Assembly (NCBI RefSeq): GCF_001042615.1
Contig: NZ_AP012327.1
Coordinates: 372,001 to 436,000, forward strand
Reading direction: 5' to 3'
DNA from: Bifidobacterium catenulatum subsp. kashiwanohense JCM 15439 = DSM 21854
GTDB taxonomy: Bacteria; Actinomycetota; Actinomycetes; Actinomycetales; Bifidobacteriaceae
Length of the DNA: 64,000 nt
In this document: piece by piece, positions 7,904 to 16,482 of the stretch
How the letters are laid out: every line of letters starts with the position of its first letter
Numbering within the stretch: position 1 is the stretch's first letter
The notes under the pieces: model-generated
The model's database searches: none
The model's input: only the letters and a program-made list of their open reading frames with translations
Told to the model about the DNA's origin: nothing
Translations under genes and position numbers: made by a program

Positions 7904-9034
7904 ATGCGTAGTTCCATTCTCGTACGCTCCATTGCAGCTGTGTCCGGCATTGTGATGCTGGCTTCCGTCGCGGCTTGCGGCGACAACACTGCTTCCAACA
8001 CTGATTCTTCGGCTAGCCCCGACACCAAGACCACCGAAACCGTGTCCGGCAACTTCTCCGGCGCTGGCGCTTCCTCCCAGCAGGCTGCTGTGGAAGCTTG
8101 GATCGCCGGCTTCCAGGGCACCAACCCGGATGCCAAGGTCGCTTACAACCCGTCTGGTTCCGGCGCTGGCGTTTCCACCTTCCTGACCGGCGCCACCGCA
8201 TGGGCCGGCTCCGATGCCGCCCTGTCCAATGACGAGGTCGAGCAGTCCAAGAGCGTGTGCGCTTCCGGCAACGCCTTCGACATCCCGGTCTACGTCTCCC
8301 CGATCGCAGTGGTCTTCAACCTCAACGGTATCTCCGGCAAGGGTAAGACCCTGAACATGGACGCTGACACCATCGCCAAGATCTTCGACGGCAAGATCAC
8401 CAAGTGGAACGATGACGCCATCAAGCAGCAGAACCCGAAGGTTGACCTGCCTGATCTCGACATCACCGTGGTGCACCGCTCCGACAAGTCCGGCACCACC
8501 AAGAACTTCCTGAGCTACGTCAAGGATGCCGCTGGCGACGCTTGGGGCTATGAGCTCGGCGAGAACTGGCCGAACGAGGTTGGCCAAGGCGCCAAGGGCA
8601 CCTCCGGCGTGATCTCCACCGTGCAGCAGGCTGACGGCACCATCGGCTACGCCGATGCCTCCCAGGCTGGCGAGCTCGGCACCGTTGCAGTGAAGGTCGG
8701 CGACAATTACGTGCCGTTCTCCGCTGAGGCCGCCGCCAAGGTTGTGGATGCCTCCCCGCTCGACGAATCCGCCACCGGCGACAACCGTGTGGTCGTCAAG
8801 CTCGATCACAACACCACCGAGGCCGGCGCCTACCCGATCGTGCTTGTCTCCTACGACATCGCCTGCCCGGCATACAAGGATGCCAACACCGCCAAGTTCG
8901 TCAAGTCCTGGCTCACCTACGTGGTCAGCGACGAGGGCCAGCAGACCGCTGCCTCCGCTGCAGGCTCCGCTCCGCTGTCCGACACCATGCGCCAGAAGGT
9001 CCTCAAGTCCATCGACGCCATCGAAACCAAGTGA
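7904..9034 (+). CDS. pstS: Phosphate ABC transporter, substrate-binding lipoprotein
   Basis: 376 residues. A lipoprotein signal peptide ends in LASVAACGD with the lipidated Cys25, so the protein is anchored outside the membrane. Phosphate-binding motifs of PstS are visible: FSGAGASSQQAAVEAW, ATAWAGSDAALSNDEV, VVHRSDKSGTTKNFLSYV, GYADAS and the C-terminal TYVVSDEGQQTAASAAGSAPL. The coding sequence uses preferred codons strongly, as expected for an abundant binding protein. First gene of the pst operon; a hairpin at 9085 separates it from pstC, which would let pstS mRNA accumulate above the permease message. Confidence 0.96.
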   Translation: MRSSILVRSIAAVSGIVMLASVAACGDNTASNTDSSASPDTKTTETVSGNFSGAGASSQQAAVEAWIAGFQGTNPDAKVAYNPSGSGAGVSTFLTGATAWAGSDAALSNDEVEQSKSVCASGNAFDIPVYVSPIAVVFNLNGISGKGKTLNMDADTIAKIFDGKITKWNDDAIKQQNPKVDLPDLDITVVHRSDKSGTTKNFLSYVKDAAGDAWGYELGENWPNEVGQGAKGTSGVISTVQQADGTIGYADASQAGELGTVAVKVGDNYVPFSAEAAAKVVDASPLDESATGDNRVVVKLDHNTTEAGAYPIVLVSYDIACPAYKDANTAKFVKSWLTYVVSDEGQQTAASAAGSAPLSDTMRQKVLKSIDAIETK

Positions 9035-9084
9035 GCTTTGGTACAGTAAGCGATAAGCTCTCGGTGAACGGCAACTGACCGTCT

Positions 9085-9129
9085 GTTTCAGGCCGCAGCC
9101 GCAACATGAAAGCGGGTGCGGCCTGAAAC
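9085..9129 (+). terminator. Intercistronic hairpin between pstS and pstC
   Basis: A 13-bp perfect stem (GTTTCAGGCCGCA at 9085-9097 with 9117-9129) and a 19-base loop, without a T-run. It probably works as an attenuator or 3' mRNA stabiliser rather than a full terminator, since pstC follows in the same direction. Confidence 0.7.
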
Positions 9130-9234
9130 GGTACTTGTAGGTGAAACGAAAAACGTAACCATCGAACGTCATCATCGCAAGTCATCGAACGTCATCGTAG
9201 ACCTGTTCAAGCAATCGCAAGTTAAGGAGAACCC

Positions 9235-10188
9235 GTGAGTTCGCAAAGCAAAACGGCACAGCAGCCGGTGAGCGGCAAAAACGCGGACAAGGTGTTCAAG
9301 GGCGTGGCCTACGCCTGCGGCATCCTGATCCTCGTGGTGCTCGCCGCCGTCGCGCTGTTCCTGCTGTTCCGCGCATGGCCGTTGATCGGCGGCGATCAGC
9401 AGGCCAATAGCGAAACCATCAGCAACTTCACCGGCGGCAAGGCCTCCAGCTTCTGGGGCTACGTCGGACCGCTGCTGTTCGGCACCGTGCTGATCTCCGC
9501 GCTGGCACTGTTGATTTCCTTCTTCGTGTCGGTCGGCATCGCACTGTTCATCTCGCACTATGCGCCGAAGAAGCTCGCCACCGCCTTGAGCTATGTGGTC
9601 GATCTGCTTGCCGCAATCCCGTCTGTTATCTACGGTCTGTGGGGCGGCTTGGTGCTGGTGCCCGCCATCTACCCGTTCTGGAATTGGGTGGCCAAGTATC
9701 TTGGCTGGATTCCGCTGTTCGCAGGTCCTGCCGCCAATCCTTCCCGTACCGTCGCCACTGTGGCCGTGGTGCTCGCAGTCATGATTCTGCCGATCATCAC
9801 CTCCATGTCCCGTGATATCTTCCTGCAGACCCCGCGCCTTCAGGAAGAGGCGGCGCTCGCCTTGGGTGCCACTCGTTGGGAAATGGTCAAGCTTGCGGTG
9901 CTGCCGTTCGGCAAGTCCGGTGTGGTGTCTGCTTCGATGTTGGGCTTGGGTCGTGCCCTTGGCGAAACCATGGCCGTGCTCATGATCCTGTCTCCGGGCC
10001 TCAACTACTCCATCAAGCTGCTGCAGGCCTCGCAGAATCAAACGATTGCAGCCAACATCGCCGCGCAGTATCCGGAAGCCAACGATCTCGGCGTGTCCGT
10101 GCTGATCGGCACCGGCCTGGTGCTGTTCCTCATTACTTTCGTGGTGAATTTCATCGCCCGTAAGCTTACCGAGAAAGCGAGTGCGTGA
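9235..10188 (+). CDS. pstC: Phosphate ABC transporter, permease
   Basis: 317 residues with six hydrophobic segments and the binding-protein-dependent permease loop EEAALALGATRWEMVKLAVLPFGKSG, which contacts the ATPase PstB. The segment LAAIPSVIYGLWG is typical of PstC. It starts with GTG at 9235 behind AAGGAGA. Its stop overlaps the start of pstA, so the two permease halves are translationally coupled. Confidence 0.94.
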   Translation: MSSQSKTAQQPVSGKNADKVFKGVAYACGILILVVLAAVALFLLFRAWPLIGGDQQANSETISNFTGGKASSFWGYVGPLLFGTVLISALALLISFFVSVGIALFISHYAPKKLATALSYVVDLLAAIPSVIYGLWGGLVLVPAIYPFWNWVAKYLGWIPLFAGPAANPSRTVATVAVVLAVMILPIITSMSRDIFLQTPRLQEEAALALGATRWEMVKLAVLPFGKSGVVSASMLGLGRALGETMAVLMILSPGLNYSIKLLQASQNQTIAANIAAQYPEANDLGVSVLIGTGLVLFLITFVVNFIARKLTEKASA

Positions 10189-11183
10189 TGACCGCAGTGA
10201 ATAACAACGCTTCTCCGATGGACGGTGCCCCCGTCATCGATTTCGACAAGTTCAAGCCGACGCGTTCCTTTACCGCTGCACGTAAGCGCAAGGACCTCGC
10301 GATGCGCGTGCTGATCGCGCTTGCATTCATTGTGGCGCTGATTCCGCTGTTCTCGGTGCTGCTCACCACCATCGTCAACGGTGTCAAAAGGCTGAACCTC
10401 AACTTCCTGAGCTATAACATGACCGGCGTGGTCGGTGGCAATCCGACGCCGTCCGGTGGTTACGGCGGTATTCAGCACGCCATCATCGGTACGCTGGAAA
10501 TCACGTTCGGCGCTATGGTCATTTCCATTCCAATCGGTCTGATGTGCGCCGTGTACTTGGTGGAATATTCCAACCGCGGCAAGCTGGCTCGCGTCATCAC
10601 CCTGCTGGTCGACGTGATGAGCGGTATCCCATCCATCGTTGCCGGTTTGTTCGCATTCTCGATGTTCACGATTCTGATTGGACCTGGCACCATCAACGGT
10701 TTCGAAGGTTCCGTGGCACTGTCGCTGCTGATGCTGCCGACCGTGGTCAAGTCTTCTGAAGAAATGTTGAAGATCGTGCCTCACGATTTGCGTGAAGCGT
10801 CGTATGCTTTGGGCGTTACCAAGCAGCGCACAATTACGAAGATCGTGTTGCGTACCGCTTTGCCGGGCATTGTTTCCGGTGCGATTCTCGCCGTCGCCCG
10901 TGTGATTGGTGAAACCGCTCCGTTGCTGATGACCGCAGGCTACATCGCCTCCACGAACGTCAACCTCTTCTCCGGCCAGATGACCACCCTTCCGGTATAC
11001 GTCTACCAGGAGTATTCCAAGCTCAACGCGAACTGCCCGGCTTCCGCCGACGCTTCCTGCGTGACCACCATCCCGATGGAACGCGCATGGGCCGCAGCTC
11101 TCGTGCTGATCCTCATCGTGCTTATCCTCAACCTTATCGGTCGGCTCGTGGCGAAGATCTTCGCTGTCAAGTCGGAACGATGA
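10188..11183 (+). CDS. pstA: Phosphate ABC transporter, permease
   Basis: 331 residues with six predicted membrane segments. PstA features are YLVEYSNRGKLARVI, DVMSGIPSIVAGLFAFSM and the ATPase-contact loop REASYALGVTKQRTITKIVLRTALPG. The ATG at 10188 shares one base with the pstC stop; a GTG at 10185 in the same frame is an alternative and would give a GTGA overlap. It forms the membrane channel with PstC. Confidence 0.93.
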   Translation: MTAVNNNASPMDGAPVIDFDKFKPTRSFTAARKRKDLAMRVLIALAFIVALIPLFSVLLTTIVNGVKRLNLNFLSYNMTGVVGGNPTPSGGYGGIQHAIIGTLEITFGAMVISIPIGLMCAVYLVEYSNRGKLARVITLLVDVMSGIPSIVAGLFAFSMFTILIGPGTINGFEGSVALSLLMLPTVVKSSEEMLKIVPHDLREASYALGVTKQRTITKIVLRTALPGIVSGAILAVARVIGETAPLLMTAGYIASTNVNLFSGQMTTLPVYVYQEYSKLNANCPASADASCVTTIPMERAWAAALVLILIVLILNLIGRLVAKIFAVKSER

Positions 11184-11224
11184 GCGGTAGTCTTACATAC
11201 AGAAACAACATATAAGGAACCAAA

Positions 11225-11992
<768 letters not shown>

Positions 11993-12004
<12 letters not shown>

Positions 12005-12029
12005 TCGGCAAAGCCGATCTGCCAAAGCG
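11993..12029 (+). terminator. Hairpin overlapping the end of pstB
   Basis: CGCTTTGGC-T-GATCGGC at 11993-12009 pairs with GCCGATC-T-GCCAAAGCG at 12013-12029 around an AAA loop, giving a near-perfect 17-bp stem with one T-T mismatch. The 5' arm includes the last pstB codons. No T-run follows, so it may protect the pst mRNA 3' end. Confidence 0.75.
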
Positions 12030-12058
12030 TAGCGTCGGTCCAGGGCGATGCCGTTAAG

Positions 12059-12081
12059 CAAACAGTCCAGTGGACTGTTTG
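12059..12081. repeat. 23-bp palindrome downstream of pstB
   Basis: CAAACAGTCCA at 12059-12069 and its exact complement TGGACTGTTTG at 12071-12081 flank a single central base. With a one-base centre it cannot fold fully as RNA, so it may be a protein site or a repeat element. I recall similar AACAGTCC/GGACTGTT palindromes in other bifidobacterial intergenic regions, but that is memory and was not checked. Confidence 0.75.
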
Positions 12082-12111
12082 TAGGCGGCGCCGAGATGCG
12101 ACAGTATCGAG

Positions 12112-12153
12112 GCAGGAAATATTGCCTTGCCTTGGCAAGGCTCCTTTTCCTGC
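12112..12153 (+). other. Two-tier stem-loop in the pstB downstream region
   Basis: Outer helix GCAGGAAA (12112-12119) with TTTCCTGC (12146-12153). Inner helix GCCTTGCC (12124-12131) with GGCAAGGC (12134-12141). It is part of a run of structures from 11993 to 12297. The 14-base string GGCTGATCGGCAAA next to it (12167-12180) also occurs at 11999-12012. Confidence 0.65.
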
Positions 12154-12188
12154 GAGCCTGCACGCGGCTGATCGGCAAATCATCTCTT

Positions 12189-12297
12189 ACTCCCGCTTGC
12201 GGTGGATTGTCGCACGAATGTGTGGTCGAAAGTGGTTGTTTCGCTAACCATTTCGATCTCATTCGTGGCGGCCGTTCTCCTGAGCGGGAGTTTTTTG
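12189..12297 (+). ncRNA. Candidate structured small RNA or 3'-derived RNA with intrinsic terminator
   Basis: Three nested helices enclose one loop. ACTCCCGCT (12189-12197) pairs with AGCGGGAGT (12283-12291). CACGAATG (12213-12220) pairs with CATTCGTG (12260-12267). TCGAAA-g-TGGTT (12226-12237) pairs with AACCA-TTTCGA (12246-12256). The outer helix runs directly into TTTTTT (12291-12296), so it doubles as a terminator. No open frame or ribosome binding site fits. The arrangement looks like a long-hairpin regulatory RNA, either transcribed on its own or processed from the end of the pst transcript. No known family is recognised. Confidence 0.55.
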
Positions 12298-12327
12298 TAT
12301 GTGATGTCTGATCGCGACACGCTCTAT

Positions 12328-12342
12328 TGATAATGATTCTCA
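12328..12342. promoter_or_regulatory. Zur/Fur-type box upstream of the zinc-type binding protein
   Basis: TGATAATGATTCTCA is a 7-1-7 imperfect palindrome close to the actinobacterial Zur consensus (TGAAAATGATTTTCA). It lies 43 bases before the ATG at 12386, where bound repressor would block transcription. It implies derepression under zinc starvation; Fur-type iron control is the alternative. Confidence 0.75.
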
Positions 12343-12385
12343 ATTAGGTTATGATGGCGTTATATCACGTTAGAGAGGATCTATC

Positions 12386-13279
12386 ATGCACCGTATTACG
12401 AGAATTGCGATTGCCGCACTTGCTTCTGTAGGAATGCTTGCGTCGGTTGCTGCGTGTGGAAGCAGCCAATCAACATCCGAAAAAAACGGAACCATCGAAG
12501 TGGTCGCTTCCGTGAATCAGTGGGGTACCGTGGCGAAAACTCTGGGCGGCGACAACGTCAACGTAACCAGCATCATCAATTCCACCAATGTGGATGCGCA
12601 TGATTACGAGCCGACCACGTCGGATATCGCCAAACTGCAGAAAGCGCAAGTCATCATCGTCAATGGAGCCGGCTACGACGCGTGGGCGGTCAAAGCGGCG
12701 CAAACCGCCAACGCAACCATCGTCAACGCCGCTGAAGTCGGCGGGGTGAACGACGGTGAGAATCCGCATGTCTGGTTCTCCGCTGATGTACGCAAGGCAG
12801 TGGCACAGGCGATCACCGAAGCGTACGAACAGGCCGACGCCGCGAAAAAGAACGATTTCGACAAGATGAATGACCAATGGACGGCTGAAGAAAACAACGT
12901 CGAAAGCAAAATCACCGAAGTGAAACAGAAAACGGATGGATTGGCGTACGCCGCAACGGAATCCGTGGCAAGCTATCTGGCGGAAGACATGGGGCTGACC
13001 GACGCAACGCCAAGCGGGTACGCGCGAGCCACCGCGAACGAAAGCGAGCCGACGCCAACGGATATCAAGCAGTTCACCGATGCGTTGAAGGCGGGCGAAA
13101 TCAAACTGTTGGTGGTCAACACGCAAGAGGAAAGCGAGTTGACAGGCAAAATCACGGACGCTGCGAAATCCGTGGAAGTGCCCATGGTCGAACTGACCGA
13201 GCAAATGCCGGAACAATATGATTCCCTGACGGCGTGGATGGAAGGTCTTGTTGACGCCTTTTCGCAAGCCATTGCGTAA
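12386..13279 (+). CDS. Zinc/manganese-type ABC transporter substrate-binding lipoprotein (orphan)
   Basis: 297 residues. A lipoprotein signal ends LASVAACGSS with lipidated Cys24. The rest has the cluster A-I binding protein fold (ZnuA/TroA/PsaA): VASVNQWGTVAKTLGGDNVNVTSII, the metal-ligand His in DAHDYEPTTSDIAKL, a second His in ENPHVWFSADV and the typical long helix rich in charged residues. There is no long His-rich loop. No permease or ATPase gene is adjacent, so it must work with components encoded elsewhere. The Zur-like box upstream favours zinc. A bidirectional terminator follows. Confidence 0.87.
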   Translation: MHRITRIAIAALASVGMLASVAACGSSQSTSEKNGTIEVVASVNQWGTVAKTLGGDNVNVTSIINSTNVDAHDYEPTTSDIAKLQKAQVIIVNGAGYDAWAVKAAQTANATIVNAAEVGGVNDGENPHVWFSADVRKAVAQAITEAYEQADAAKKNDFDKMNDQWTAEENNVESKITEVKQKTDGLAYAATESVASYLAEDMGLTDATPSGYARATANESEPTPTDIKQFTDALKAGEIKLLVVNTQEESELTGKITDAAKSVEVPMVELTEQMPEQYDSLTAWMEGLVDAFSQAIA

Positions 13280-13328
13280 GTCAGTTACATAACAAGTAAT
13301 ACGAAAGCAAGCAAAACGGGATAACAAG

Positions 13329-13363
13329 AGGGGCGACTCCGCAGTGAAAGCGGAATCGCCCCT
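13329..13363. terminator. Bidirectional terminator between convergent genes
   Basis: AGGGGCGACTCCGC (13329-13342) pairs with GCGGAATCGCCCCT (13350-13363) with one mismatch and a 7-base loop. It lies between the plus-strand binding protein and the minus-strand permease. Confidence 0.8.
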
Positions 13364-13417
13364 AGTATTTTCACATCAGTCGTTTGCATGGATACCGATG
13401 TGAACCGACATTCGGAA

Positions 13418-14806
13418 TTACAGGATTGCGGTGATGATGAAGTCCAGAATGAACAGCAGCGACACAACCCAGATCACCGGATGCACTTCCTTGGCCTTGC
13501 CCTTGCAGGTCTTGATCAGGCAGTAGGTGATGAAGCCGCCGGCGATGCCGTAGGAGATGGAGTAGCTGAACGCCATGAATACGGAGGCGAAGAACGCCGG
13601 TACGGCCTCGGAGATATCGCCCCAGTCGATTTCCTTCAGCGAGGACGCCATCATGCAGCCCACCACCACGAGCACGCCTGCGGTTGCGGCGGACGGAATG
13701 GCGGAGATGACCGGGGATAGGAAGGCGGACAGGGCGAAGCAGATGGCCACGACCACGGAGGTCAAGCCGGTGCGGCCGCCAGCGGCGATACCTGCGGAGG
13801 ATTCCACATACGTGGTGGTGTTGGAGGTGCCGCAGACGGCGCCGATGGAGGTTGCGATCGAATCGGCGAACAGGGCCTTGTCCATCTTGGAGGAGAAGCC
13901 AGAACCGTTTTCGAGGGCTTGCTCGTCTTCCGCGGAGAAGATGCCGGTGCGGCGGCCGGTGCCGATGAACGTGCCGATGGTGTCGAAGGTGTCGGACATG
14001 GAGAATGCGAAGATCGTCAGCAGGATGATCGGCAGCTTCGACATGTCGGAGAACAGCGATGGGAAGCCTTCGGCGCTGAAGATAGCGCCAAAGGTCTGTG
14101 GCAGCTGGGCGAAAGTGTCGCCGATGGAGAGGGAGTTGGCCATGGTGGTCTGACCCATTGGAATGCCGGCGACGGCGGTGACCGCGATGGCGATCAGCAT
14201 GCCGCCGCGCACCTTGAGCACGGTGAGGATGATGGCGAGGAACAGGCCGATGATGAACAGCCAGATGGTCGGATTGTTCATGACGGCCAGACCTGGGGTG
14301 GCCTGCACGGTGTCGCCGTTCTTGGCGTCGGCCTTGGTGGTGAAGGTGAAGAAGCCGACGTTCAGAAAGCCAACGTAGGCCACGAACAGGCCGATGCCGC
14401 CGCCGATGGCGTTCTGCAGCACTTCCGGAATGGCTTGGATGATGATCTTACGAATCTTGGTGACGGTGATCAGAATGTTGATCAGGCCGCACAGGAACAC
14501 CATGCACAGGGTCTGCTGCCAGGTGAAGCCGAGGCCGAAGCAAACGGTGTAGGTGAAGAACGCGTTGAGGCCCATGCCAGCGGCCTGAGCGTACGGAACG
14601 TTGGCGAACAGGCCCATGACAAGCGTGCCCGCGATGGCTGCGATGATGGTTGCGAGGAACACGCCGCCCCACGGCATGCCCGTTTGCGACAGGATCTGTG
14701 GATTGACGATGATGATGTACGACATTGCGAAGAACGTGGTCAGACCGGCCATGACCTCAGTGGACACGGTGGTGCCGTTCTCCTTAAGATGGAAGAACTT
14801 TTCCAT
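13418..14806 (-). CDS. NCS2-family purine (adenine/guanine/hypoxanthine) permease
   Basis: 462 residues with about 12-14 hydrophobic segments. It matches the AzgA/PbuG/GhxP branch: an N-terminal VMAGLTTFFAMSYIIIVNPQILSQTGMP, then ANVPYAQAAGMGLNAFFTYTV, GGGIGLFVAYVGFLNVG, FSMSDTFDTIGTFIGTGRRTG, and GTSNTTTYVESSAGIAAGGRTGL with the substrate-binding Glu/Thr region. It takes up purine bases by proton symport for salvage. The ATG at 14806 is preceded on the minus strand by GAGAGATAGAGAG, a loose ribosome binding site. Exact substrate is not readable. Confidence 0.9.
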   Translation of the reverse strand: MEKFFHLKENGTTVSTEVMAGLTTFFAMSYIIIVNPQILSQTGMPWGGVFLATIIAAIAGTLVMGLFANVPYAQAAGMGLNAFFTYTVCFGLGFTWQQTLCMVFLCGLINILITVTKIRKIIIQAIPEVLQNAIGGGIGLFVAYVGFLNVGFFTFTTKADAKNGDTVQATPGLAVMNNPTIWLFIIGLFLAIILTVLKVRGGMLIAIAVTAVAGIPMGQTTMANSLSIGDTFAQLPQTFGAIFSAEGFPSLFSDMSKLPIILLTIFAFSMSDTFDTIGTFIGTGRRTGIFSAEDEQALENGSGFSSKMDKALFADSIATSIGAVCGTSNTTTYVESSAGIAAGGRTGLTSVVVAICFALSAFLSPVISAIPSAATAGVLVVVGCMMASSLKEIDWGDISEAVPAFFASVFMAFSYSISYGIAGGFITYCLIKTCKGKAKEVHPVIWVVSLLFILDFIITAIL

Positions 14807-15206
14807 ATCTCTCTATCTCTCTTGGGTTGGTAGGAACGTTCCGACTGTTGCGCGGCGCGTTCCGGCGAGAATTGCGACTCGCCTTATGGAATCGTGGGAT
14901 TCCGAACAAAGACTAACCGTAACACTTAAGCAAGTCATGATGATTTCGTGAAGCGCGACACGCCCGGATCTTCGCAAGTCCAAGCATGGTCGTAGGTTAT
15001 TCACCTGTAAACCACAGACCGTTGGTTGGAGTGCGCAAGCGCTCATGAAGTTTGGTTCGCCAAGCCAGCGCAGGTTGAAGAACATACGCCCACCAAGGGC
15101 TTTCCGCTTAGCGGTCGAATGTTGCTCTGCCTGTGTGCAGGGCTTTTTTGTTGCCCGGTGAAACGTTCCTGCTTCACAGTCAATGGTTGACTAAGGAAGG
15201 AACGCC
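14807..15206 (+). promoter_or_regulatory. Intergenic region with ribosomal protein L10-type leader and attenuator
   Basis: 400 bases without a gene. The last 200 have the features of the autoregulatory leader before rplJ-rplL: a run of short helices from about 14990 containing GTTGGTTGGAGTGCGCAAGCGC, then a hairpin GCTCTGC (15124-15130)/GCAGGGC (15137-15143) followed by TTTTTT (15144-15149), which is an attenuator or premature terminator. The L10(L12)4 complex binds such leaders to limit its own synthesis. A GGAAGGAA ribosome binding site precedes rplJ. The left part is the divergent promoter region for the purine permease. Confidence 0.65.
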
Positions 15207-15728
15207 ATGAAGAGGCCCGAAAAGGAAGCGGTGATCGCCCAGCTTACGGATAAGTTCCGTGACGCTGATGCTATCTACCTGACCGAGTACCGCGGGCTTA
15301 CCGTTCCGCAGATCTCTGAACTGCGCGAAAAGCTAGGCCGCGATACTTCCTACACTGTGGCTAAGAACACGCTGATTCGCATCGCAGCCAAGGAAGCTGG
15401 CGTCGAAGGTCTCGATGAGATCCTCGCTGGTCCGACCGCTGTGACCTTCGTGAAGGGTGACTTCATCGAAGCTGCGAAGACCCTGCGTGACTTCGCCAAG
15501 ACCAACAAGGCACTGATCATCAAGGGCGGCTTCGCTGATGGCACCGTCTACGATGCTGAAGGCGCCAAGAAGCTGGCAGACCTCAAGTCTCGCCCGCAGC
15601 TGCTCGCCGAGTTCGCCGGCGACATCAAGGCTACGATGTCCAAGGCCGCGTACCTGTTCAACGCTCTGCCGACCAAGGCCGTGCGTACGATCGATGCGCT
15701 CCGCGAGAAGCAGGAAAAGGCCGCCTGA
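15207..15728 (+). CDS. rplJ: 50S ribosomal protein L10
   Basis: 173 residues. It begins MKRPEKEAVIAQLTDKFRDADAIYLTEYRGLTVPQISELREKL and contains YTVAKNTLIRIAAKEAG and GPTAVTFV, all L10 hallmarks. It anchors L7/L12 dimers to the ribosome stalk through its C-terminal helix. It heads the rplJ-rplL pair behind an L10-type leader. Confidence 0.98.
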   Translation: MKRPEKEAVIAQLTDKFRDADAIYLTEYRGLTVPQISELREKLGRDTSYTVAKNTLIRIAAKEAGVEGLDEILAGPTAVTFVKGDFIEAAKTLRDFAKTNKALIIKGGFADGTVYDAEGAKKLADLKSRPQLLAEFAGDIKATMSKAAYLFNALPTKAVRTIDALREKQEKAA

Positions 15729-15838
15729 TTTCATTGCGGTTAGCCGCATGAATGATAGTGACCACAAAAGAAAATAATTGTTTTAGGTGACGGTCACCTC
15801 TTCAATCAAGCCGTCGCCAAGAATGAAAGGAAGCCATT

Positions 15839-16219
15839 ATGGCTAAGTACACCAACGATGAGCTGCTCGAAGCTTTCGGTGAGATGACCCTGGTTGAGCT
15901 CTCCGAGTTCGTCAAGGCTTTCGAAGAGAAGTTCGACGTCGAGGCTGCCGCTCCGGCTGCTGTCGCCGTTGCCGCTCCGGGCGCTGCTGCTCCGGCTGAG
16001 GAAGAGAAGGACGAGTTCGACGTCATCCTCTCCGCCGTTGGCGACAAGAAGATCCAGGTCATCAAGGCCGTCCGCGCTATCACCTCCCTGGGTCTGGCTG
16101 AGGCCAAGGCTCTGGTCGACGGCGCTCCGAAGGCTGTCCTGGAGAAGGCCAAGAAGGAAGACGCTGAGAAGGCTAAGTCCCAGCTCGAAGAAGCCGGCGC
16201 TACCGTCGAGCTCAAGTGA
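15839..16219 (+). CDS. rplL: 50S ribosomal protein L7/L12
   Basis: 126 residues. The N-terminal dimerisation domain ([32 protein letters not shown]) is followed by an Ala/Pro-rich hinge. The C-terminal factor-binding domain has [40 protein letters not shown]. It recruits translation GTPases. It lies 110 bases after rplJ with AAAGGAAGCC upstream, and a terminator follows. Confidence 0.98.
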   Translation: MAKYTNDELLEAFGEMTLVELSEFVKAFEEKFDVEAAAPAAVAVAAPGAAAPAEEEKDEFDVILSAVGDKKIQVIKAVRAITSLGLAEAKALVDGAPKAVLEKAKKEDAEKAKSQLEEAGATVELK

Positions 16220-16258
16220 TTCGCGCGGCTTGAAGCCGCATATCACGATCTTGAGTGG

Positions 16259-16289
16259 AAACCCCGTTCGCCACAAGGCGGCGGGGTTT
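16259..16289 (+). terminator. Terminator after rplL
   Basis: AAACCCCG (16259-16266) pairs with CGGGGTTT (16282-16289), with an inner CGCC/GGCG helix. Typical ribosomal operon terminator with a short T-run. Confidence 0.85.
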
Positions 16290-16482
16290 CCGCATATTCT
16301 CAGGTTTTTCTTTCGCTGACAATCCAATAAAACCCGATTTGGGCGTGAACGCTTCCATATCGTGCCATACAATGGGGGAAATAGGCGAAAGTTGTCAATT
16401 AATCGCGTCATAATCCTGAAATACGTGGCAAGGCATGACACAATGGCAAAGAGTGTTGTGTGTGAAAGGAAGGCCGACAACG

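Noticed and set aside
7763-9175. 470-codon minus-strand frame opposite pstS
   Set aside because: Gly/Val-rich shadow caused by strong codon bias of pstS.
13919-14833. 304-codon plus-strand frame opposite the purine permease
   Set aside because: Asp/Gly/Glu/His-rich composition typical of the antisense of a membrane protein; no start signal.
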